Below, one piece after another: positions 57,300 through 64,000 of a DNA stretch of 64,000 nucleotides; position 1 is the stretch's first letter; each line of letters opens with the position of its first letter. Source of the DNA: Aphrophora alni (Eukaryota > Arthropoda > Insecta > Hemiptera > Aphrophoridae); contig OY740765.1 in NCBI GenBank assembly GCA_963513935.1, forward strand, positions 73,043,638 to 73,107,637. Direction: 5' to 3'. The position numbers and the translations under genes are program-made. The notes beneath the pieces are model-generated. The model saw only the letters and a program-made list of their open reading frames with translations. It did not search any database and was not told where the DNA came from.

Positions 57300-58185
57300 G
57301 AAAACACACCAACAAAAACTCCTACCAATATAAAAACTTCATGTGCAAACCTAAAAAATAAACTTGATCTCGTTAAATTTGTATCCATATTGCTGGAAAA
57401 TATATTTCACTAAATGAAAATCAGCAGATTTTTATTTCTGAAGGATTTCCGAGTATAGAAAAATGTTACAAATTAGAAGGGTTTGATATATCCTATCTCG
57501 AAATCGAGAGGATTGTGGAGAAATATTTTTGCAAATTCACAATCAAAACTCAAGAATTTAGCCTGTCAAATCGCAGCAGATTTTCGTTCACCTAAATTAT
57601 GTAAAGTTCTACCAGCTTTACATGCTTTCATCGGTTGCGATACGACAAGCAAAATAGGAACCAAATTGAAAACACTGGACTTAGTTTCTACAGAACAAAA
57701 CTTTCTCTTTTTGGTAATTAATTGGATGTCAATTAATGAAAAAGAATTTGAAATAATAGAACTTTTGTATTTACCATTGTTGGATAAGAAAGCGTAATCA
57801 GCGGATAATGTACGGAGAATTTTTTTAAAGATTCTTGTGGAATGAGAATGGATTTAACCAAAATACGTGAATGTCGGATGCTCTTTATCAACATATGTTG
57901 AGAGCTAGTGCTCAAATATATATTTGGAGAAGTGCATTTATCCTCATTATAGATCACTTGATTTAACCAAATAAGGTTATTAAAGAAATAATAGTGGAGA
58001 ATTATTAGACTACCTACTAAAGTTTATGACAAAAAATTCTTTGTCCAAAAATCTTGTAAAACCGTACAACTGTAAAAAGTGGTGCAAAACACAAGCACAA
58101 GCACGCAACTGCAAAAATACCAATGTTAACTGTGTACTACTTTGCGGCTGCGATGTAGATTTTGTGCAAATAAACTAGTAGAATT
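57300..58185 (+). pseudogene. relic of a repetitive protein with GCDTTS motif and CXC cysteine cluster
   Basis: The frame 57483-57797 contains VLPALHAFIGCDTTSKIGTK. The LPA-HA-TGCDTTS block is one I know from long uncharacterised repetitive proteins of insects and cnidarians. Further on in other frames are a QIYIWRSAL-like block (CSNIYLEKCIYPHYRSLDL near 57910-57960) and a cysteine cluster near 58070-58170 (CKKWCKTQAQARNC, VLLCGCD). That cluster resembles a tesmin/TSO1-type CXC repeat, which ends these proteins. Several stops lie between blocks. The upstream part is poorly preserved. I infer a dead copy of a repetitive, probably transposon-borne gene; the family's biochemical function is unknown to me. 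Confidence 0.55.
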
Positions 58186-59103
58186 TTTAAGTGAAGATTA
58201 TTAGGGCCTACTAATATTTATTTTCATGTGAAGTAATATTTTTTTTTTTTTGATTAATTAATTATTATTAAAAAAAATTATAACTGTGGTTTTAAATAAC
58301 GATATAATTAATAATTTTGTATAGTAAAAGTAATATGTGAAAAAACTGTATGTAATAATATGATATTAATACAAAATATCACTCATTAATTAAAATATAA
58401 GTATGAATCTTGTAGAGATATAACTACAATGTTAAAGTTAGAAAATTTGGATTCAAAGAAACAGACGTTAAAGAGCCACTTGCATAGGTAGTAGCCGACC
58501 TTTCTTTTTCGCTTGAATGGACCTTTGTACTTGGATAATGTTCTGTAGTATTTAAAGCCGCCTAGCTGTCTATGGTCATGACCATTGTATAGTCAAATAA
58601 CGTTTGTTTTTTGAAATATGAGGTAGCTGTAAAATTAATTTGTGAAAGCTACTTCCTGTCAATACAAAGAACCCCTCTATCACCAAACATTACAAAATTA
58701 CAGTTATTCTCCTTGTTGTTACTTTACTACAAGGCCATTTCTTTATTATTGAGAAATAAGTATTAAAGTTTACTAAAATGGAATTTAAAAATTGCCAAAC
58801 ATGAACATTTATATTCCTCACACATATTCACTATGCTAATTTTTAATAAATTTTCTACCAATAATAATGTAACTCCGAATTCCTGTAGTTCATGAGTCTT
58901 TGTAAACCTATTTCTAATAGGTCTTTTTATATTTTAGCATTTAATATCTAAATTATACTTTCTTCTTTTTTATAATATGTAACTTTCAAATTAAATGAAA
59001 AAGAATAATTATCTTTGAAAAAAGACTTCTCGTGTGTATTACAATTTTATTATTTTTAAATTAAGAAAACAATACAGTGGAAGATATTAGGAGGATATAA
59101 ATC

Positions 59104-59105
<2 letters not shown>
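58186..59105. other. no gene seen
   Basis: AT-rich spacer up to the (GT)n tract. Confidence 0.4.

Positions 59106-59170
<65 letters not shown>
59106..59170. repeat. (TG)n microsatellite, 65 bp
   Basis: Uninterrupted tgtgtg run directly abutting the 5' LTR. The retroelement evidently inserted into or beside it. Confidence 0.97.
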
Positions 59171-59171
<1 letters not shown>

Positions 59172-61130
59172 GAGACGGAATGACAAGGTCATTAATCTCA
59201 TGTCAAATTTAAAACCATTTAAATTGCCGCGCTAAACAAGATAGAGTGGGAATGCGGTAGTGCGGTGACGTCACGCAAGGCAAGAGGGAATTTTGCCTGC
59301 ACAGACGTGAAAACCGAATTATCGTAGTTCTTATTTTATTAAAAAACTAAAATATTAATTTAAATAATTATTCAGTAGAGTCAACCGACTAATAATATCA
59401 AGAAACAAATTTAAAAGCACCTAAAACAAAAAAGTTATTTAAGAAATTAGAAGGGCACAAAAACCTAAAATTTGAAAAAAAGGGAAATTCAAAAATCAAA
59501 AATCATAGAGTCATAACCAAGAGAGGAAGTAATAATAATCAGAAATAAAAATGAATAATAATAATAACAACCAGGGGAGAATGGACTTAGAAAGTCATTT
59601 TTGAAGAGTTTTTTAAGTTTTTAAAGGAGAAGGGGGGATAAACTAAAAAATAATAATAATAACAATTGAAGAGACAACCGTAGGGAACAATAATAAGCAA
59701 TTAGAATCAAAATTAAAGTTAAAATGGGGGAGTTATAATAATAGCAAAAAGTTAAACTTTAAAGCCCAAAAGCGGTCAAAATAAAGGTTAAACGGGAAAT
59801 AAAAGGATGTAATAATGGATATAAAGTGTGTAAAAATGTTATACAACAGAGCAGAGGTGAAAATTGATAATGGGGGGGGGTTTATAATCAAATAACACGA
59901 CGATCAAAAACTCAGAACTTCGAGGACCAATAACTCGAGAGCCAAGCGAGCTACGATAAAAATCTAAGAAGATATTTCCGTCATAGGAGCAGAAGAAGAA
60001 CTTGTATACGAAAGAATTGTGAAAAATGACTTAAATCGAAAGTTGAAAAGTGAAAAAACAGACATTCAGTAAAAGTGCGATAACTCGTAAACGAAGCGTG
60101 CGAAAACGACCAATCGAGTTTCACAAGACCCACAAGATCGGACAGAAGAGGAATCCGAAGAGAAATCGACGATCGGACCAGCCGTTCAGAAGTTACAGCA
60201 AGTTGTTCGTAAAAATGTTCAAAATCACAATTTGCAAGATTTAACAAGAAAAGTGGTGCGAGTGGATCTACGTCACAGTACAGCGATTGGACTTTGCATG
60301 ACCAACCGTCATCACAGAGAACGAAAAATAATACAACAATCAAAATATCTATTAAAAGGATTTTTAATAGTAAATAGTGAATAAAAACTATTCAATAGGT
60401 AAAAACTATACCTAGTACAGTTTGTAGTATAAAAATTTCAGACCAAAACAGCCTGAAAATACGAAAAACAACGAAGAGACATTTCTTCACAAAAGGGAGA
60501 AAAAGAATTTTTCAATTTGTGTTAGTATATAAGAGATTCCTATTAGATTATTTGTGTCAATTTTGTTTGTTTATTTGTTGTGTCATAAAAATTTAAAATT
60601 ATTTTGATTTGTCTTAAAGAGAAATAATACATACAATTATATTCTGGAGTTTGATTCTTTTCATTAACCATTCTGTGTATTAACATTGCTTTGTTTATGA
60701 TAATTAATTGTTATAATTGTGCTCTGGTAAAATATAATATAAAATTTTGAAGAAATTATTATCAGAACTTAGGAGCCGATTTCTTCCAAAAGGCACTTCC
60801 CCAGAGAAAGAGAGTGTAAAAAGGAAAGTAGTAAATTCAGTGAGCGTTGAAATAAAATTCAGGGAATTTTGCGTAAAATAAAAGATTGAGCGTAAATGAG
60901 CTCATACTTACAAAAGCCAAGTTTTGCAATAGCTTTGATTAGTAAAAAGGTAAAAGTGAGCATCTTGGTCTTGTCCGCGTTTGTATAGAGACAAGAACTC
61001 CTGACGGAGGACGTTGTAAAGCGAGGTTCGAGTCGCGTGAGTAAAGGGTTTGCAAAAGGCATCAGAGGGTATGCGACGAGTGGCGTTCCAAAGCACGAAC
61101 TAGCGAACAACAGCGAGCGCATTCGCGGCA
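59171..61130 (+). repeat. 5' LTR, ~1,960 bp
   Basis: Begins TGAGACGGAATGACAAGGTC, identical to the 3' LTR start at 63527, and ends ...ATTCGCGGCA two bases before the primer site. The left 300 bp include a palindromic GTGACGTCAC (59265-59274), a CRE-like site that is GTGATGTCAC in the 3' copy. The rest is A-rich with many short frames on the other strand that I consider non-coding. The right limit is inferred from the primer site because the 3' LTR is not complete in the window. Confidence 0.75.
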
Positions 61131-61132
61131 AG

Positions 61133-61143
61133 TGGCGCCCAAT
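61133..61143 (+). promoter_or_regulatory. primer-binding site, tRNA-Lys type
   Basis: TGGCGCCCAAT; the first ten bases match the TGGCGCCCAA complement of a tRNA-Lys 3' end used by many Gypsy elements. It lies two bases after the LTR. Confidence 0.8.
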
Positions 61144-61393
61144 AGCGTGGAGCACGAAAAGACAAAATTTTGGGAAAAATTTTCAAAATTTTGAATTCTA
61201 GTGTTTCATACGAACGAGAATATCCTGAGTTCTGATATAATTTATATGTATATGTGTGTTAGTAATAAGTTGTACTGGTAATTACAACGACAAATTTAAT
61301 AAATTGTAAAACTAATAATAAATAAAAAGTAGAGTCCAAATTAAATCAAAATCTAAATTTTTTAAATAAACAAGTGAACAAGTGTAAGTGAAA

Positions 61394-61489
61394 ATGGGAC
61401 CGGCAAAAGATCCAGCTAAACAAGGAGGTTCGCAAGAAGAGGAAACCGAAATGCAAAAAATGGAAAATTATAATACCAGAAATGGATAA
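61394..61489 (+). pseudogene. gag start remnant (31 codons)
   Basis: ATG at 61394 opens a short hydrophilic frame (MGPAKDPAKQGGSQEEETEM) that ends at TAA 61487-61489, overlapping the integrase frame by a few bases. Its position about 260 bases after the primer site is where gag should begin. I take it as the N-terminus of gag joined to pol by the internal deletion. Confidence 0.5.
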
Positions 61490-62513
61490 AAATGACTTTA
61501 TAAACGAAATTCACCGTATATATGGCCATTTAGGAAAGAACAAATTGTTAGCTATAATAAATAGGAGTTTTTATATAAAAAATGCTGGTTACAGAATCTT
61601 ACAAGTATTTAGAAAGTGTAAAATATGTCAATATGCAAAAAAGACCAATAAATATTTACAAGGAATGTCTATGGCTATTGTTCCTAGAGACGTCAACGAG
61701 ATGATAGCTATAGATTACCTAGGCCCATTGCCTAAAGGACTTGGAAATGTTCAGCACATTTTGGTAATAATCGACACATTTTCCAAATTTATAAAACTTT
61801 ATCCGGTCAGAAATCCGACCACTAACAATAGCACTAAACACGTAAGTGATTACATAAATAATTTCGGTAAACCAGAAAAAATTCTAACCGATTTTGGAGC
61901 AGCATTTACTTCAAGGAATTGGAAGAAATGGATCGCTGAACAAAATATAGAACATGTGTTGATACCAGTAAGACATCCTCAAGTAAATTTGGCCGAAAGA
62001 GTAAACAAGGAAGTGGGGAGATTGTTACAAACATATTGTCATGATTCTCAAACCACATGGCGAAAACACTTACCATTTATAGAGGAGTTAATAAATAAAA
62101 CGCCTAACGATACTACAGGGTATGCACCGATACAGCTACAATTAAATCAAGATCCGAGTTATGTATAGGAACCATATTTTCCGCAAGATGTACAACTACG
62201 ACAGACGGAGACATTGGCGGAAAAGAAACAAAAATGTTTTCAGAGAATGACGAGAATCAGCACAAGACGAGCGGAAAAAATAAATCGAAAAATACGGGAG
62301 ACAAAATTTCAAGTAGGAGACAGAGTGCTCGTATTAAATGCAAATAGAGCAAGTTTGGACACAAGTGAAACTGAGAAGTTAATGCTCGTCTATGGTGGGC
62401 CGTATTTAGTAAGCAGAGTAATGGGAAGGAAAACATATGAGCTTACAAATATCGATACACAGAAAGTTAAAGGCCGATATGACGTAAAGGACTTGAAAAA
62501 ATGTCATGAATAG
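61482..62513 (+). pseudogene. Gypsy integrase with GPY/F module, one in-frame stop
   Basis: Integrase inserts the element's cDNA into chromosomes. From the Met at 61482: zinc-binding HHCC motif with H11, H16, C46 and C49 (IHRIYGH...CKICQ); catalytic core with D78 (AIDYLGPLPK), D137 (ILTDFGAAF) and E172 (NLAERVNKE), the D,D-34/35-E spacing. A TAG at 62166-62168 splits it from the C-terminal part (to 62513), which stays in the same frame. That part has VGDRVLVLNA and KLMLVYGGPYLVSR, the GPY/F module of Gypsy integrases. The Met is internal to what was pol; RT and RNase H upstream are deleted. Apart from the stop, the whole domain is intact. No chromodomain follows. Confidence 0.92.
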
Positions 62514-63509
62514 TTATAATCAAAATGTTAACGTTAATAAATAAATATGTATAGAAGTTAAATTAGAATAAAAATGAACAACGGTAAATCAGCTGGATGC
62601 AAGAAGCATTGAGTAGGTCAAGATGAGCCGGAAAAGACTTGTCGAATTCCACAGACAGGACAAAGTTTAAAGGGAGAAGGAATGTAAAGGTAGTGGATGT
62701 CCGGTTGGCAGCTGCGCAAACATAACATAATAATTAATAAGAGGGGTGAGACGAAACCGGATGACCCTAAATAAACATTGTCGAACAAGTGTCCAAAATA
62801 ATTAGCTGGAGGGAGAGAATGAATGAAACGAATAAATGTGTGTTTTGTGATTTTTATTAATGAAATAATTTTATTCAAAAAGATTTTTTTTTCTTTTAAC
62901 TTCAATTGAAAAGTCGTGTAGTTATTAGTTAAAATATGTAGAGATAGCATCACCAAAGCAAAAGCATAGTTGTTTATGGGGAAAATACGGATTATTGCTG
63001 TAGATACAATTGTGTATGTATTTGTGTATGTTTTAAAGTTTTAGTTACAGCAAAACAAAGACTTTTAGAAAAGCGGCTGTAAAAGGAAACAAAGGACTAA
63101 AATGAACAGTTTGTATTATAAAATGAACAAAGAAATATATATGTAAAATGAATAATAAGATGGTTTTTGAATATAAATAAATTTGTGTATAAAATGTTAT
63201 GATGTGGATTTTAAAGCAGAAAATGATGATTTTAGGATAAGATGTATAGATGTTAGAAATGATTAATTAATAAAGGATTTTGAATAGTACGATGAATAAA
63301 AATGATAAGTAATAAAAATTTGATGTATGTGATGTAAAATGAGATGATGAATATTGCTTAGTAATAAGTATTGATTTATAGCAAATAAGAAATGATTTAA
63401 AATAGGAGATAATATGATTGAAAAATAAAATTAGCAAAAGAGGGTCAAAAGACAAAAATTTTAGTTTAAAAAGAAAAATCAAAATTTTTCAAATAACCGA
63501 AAATTTGTG
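62514..63509 (+). other. non-coding tract between integrase and 3' LTR
   Basis: About 1 kb, purine-rich, with no + strand frame; any envelope gene is absent. Opposite-strand frames at 62618-62956 and 63267-63482 look like chance. Confidence 0.5.
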
Positions 63510-63510
63510 T

Positions 63511-63524
63511 TTAAAAGGGGGGAT
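63511..63524 (+). promoter_or_regulatory. polypurine tract
   Basis: aaaaggggggat immediately before the 3' LTR (after tt at 63511). It is the expected plus-strand primer of an LTR element. Confidence 0.8.
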
Positions 63525-63526
63525 AA

Positions 63527-63670
63527 TGAGACGGAATGACAAGGTCATTAGTCTCATGTCAAATTTAAAAACCATTTAAATTGCCGCGCTAAACAAGATA
63601 GAGTGGGAATGCGGTAGTGCGGTGATGTCACGCAAGGCAAGAGGGAATTTTGCCTGCACAGACGTAAAGG
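63527..63670 (+). repeat. 3' LTR, first ~143 bp, then interrupted
   Basis: Matches 59171-59313 with about three changes (a/g, one extra a, c/t). The match stops after cacagacgt, where the 5' LTR continues gaaaaccg but this copy continues with an inserted element. The rest of the LTR is not in the window. Confidence 0.85.
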
Positions 63671-64000
63671 CCATTTCACACCGGCGTACTGAACGTACTG
63701 GACGTTTGGTACGTTTTTGTCAAAAAAAATCCCTTCCCATGCTATCAAATGAGCCATTTCACACCGCGCGTACAGAACGTACCGAACGTCCTGGACGTTT
63801 GGTACGTTTTTCGGAGGATCGCTCGGAGAGTGATTTTTCACAAACGTCCAGAACGTCCACGGCCTAGCGCATGCGCAATGAACACTTCGGAACCACGTGC
63901 TCCGCTCCTGTCATTTCTGCAAAACCCCGCGTCATCTGCTGTGTGTTTATTGTTGCTGTTGTTTTGTGCATTTGTACCATGGAAGCGTTGTTGGAAGAAG
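63669..64000 (+). mobile_element. Harbinger-like DNA transposon inserted in the 3' LTR (runs off the window)
   Basis: Starts at about 63672 with AGGCCATTTCACACCGGCGT, preceded by TAA. A start of the form GGCC-TTTCACACCG beside a 3-bp TWA target resembles PIF/Harbinger elements. The subterminal motif gaacgt-c-ggacgtttggtacgttttt is repeated near 63685-63720 and 63775-63812. At 63979 an ATG opens a frame MEALLEE at the right edge, possibly the first codons of its gene. The other end lies outside the window. Confidence 0.55.

Larger units (their letters stand above)
59171..64000 (+). mobile_element. Gypsy-type LTR retrotransposon, internally deleted, 3' LTR interrupted
   Basis: Parts in order: 5' LTR 59171-61130, primer-binding site, gag start, integrase, long non-coding tract, polypurine tract and start of the 3' LTR at 63527. 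The two LTR starts differ at about three positions in 140, so the insertion is relatively young. Most of gag, protease, RT and RNase H is missing. Long LTRs and a tRNA-Lys primer recall the Osvaldo/Ulysses-like group of insect Gypsy elements; that placement is inference. Confidence 0.85.

Noticed and set aside
60050..60343. Opposed frames of 64 and 120 codons inside the 5' LTR
   Set aside because: Position within the LTR and composition suggest chance; LTRs of this type normally lack genes.
60859..61155. 98-codon minus-strand frame crossing the primer-binding site
   Set aside because: It spans the LTR end and primer site, which are better explained as retroelement control sequence.
63622..63867. 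Frames of 81 and 95 codons on both strands near the 3' LTR
   Set aside because: They cross the junction between LTR and inserted DNA element and follow its subterminal repeats.

Overview
The window looks like nuclear DNA of an arthropod, most likely an insect. It is very AT-rich, has split genes with long introns, and is crowded with the transposon families usual in insect genomes: Jockey-type LINEs, mariner, piggyBac, hAT, Harbinger-like and Gypsy elements. I see no bacterial-style genes, operons or CRISPR arrays. The only host gene I can support is coronin, an actin-binding WD40/coiled-coil protein. Three of its exons lie on the + strand at 16162-16368, 16459-16695 and 25166-25363. All junctions are phase 0 and the last exon carries the stop. 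I did not find the exons for the N-terminal propeller; they probably lie left of the window.

Layout. 1-1.7 kb: a piggyBac-like end relic. 1.8-2.5 kb: a GC-rich minisatellite and a DNA-transposon end between 21-bp direct repeats. 3.0-6.9 kb: a broken Jockey-clade LINE on the minus strand. 7.3-9.9 kb: tandem and dispersed repeats. 10.4-13.1 kb: two reverse-transcriptase relics of one family on opposite strands. 13.2-15.9 kb: two dead mariners. 16.2-25.4 kb: the coronin 3' half. Its 8.5-kb intron holds a relic of the same piggyBac family, a fold-back MITE, and a 4,975-bp piggyBac-like element with TTAA on both sides and recognisable termini but a broken transposase. 26-31 kb: gene-free, with a 14-copy minisatellite. 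31.6-31.9 kb: a perfect 81-bp inverted repeat built on a tRNA-like sequence.

37.6-44.2 kb: two diverged, broken copies of one transposase-like family that I recognise as widespread in arthropods but cannot name. A LINE relic sits between them and a well-preserved hAT MITE (8-bp duplication) follows. 50.1-52.5 kb: a nearly intact zinc-finger plus tyrosine-recombinase-like gene with C-terminal SANT-like segment, broken by only three lesions. 57.3-58.2 kb: a relic with a GCDTTS motif and a CXC cysteine cluster. 59.2-64 kb: a Gypsy-type LTR element with unusually long LTRs (about 1,960 bp) and a tRNA-Lys-type primer site. Most of gag, protease and RT is deleted. Its 3' LTR is interrupted by a Harbinger-like element that runs off the window.

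The mobile genes do not work together; this is a graveyard of independent insertions around one conserved gene. The best candidates for something under-described are the tyrosine-recombinase-like element, the unnamed transposase pair at 37.6-44.2 kb, and the perfect tRNA-like palindrome.
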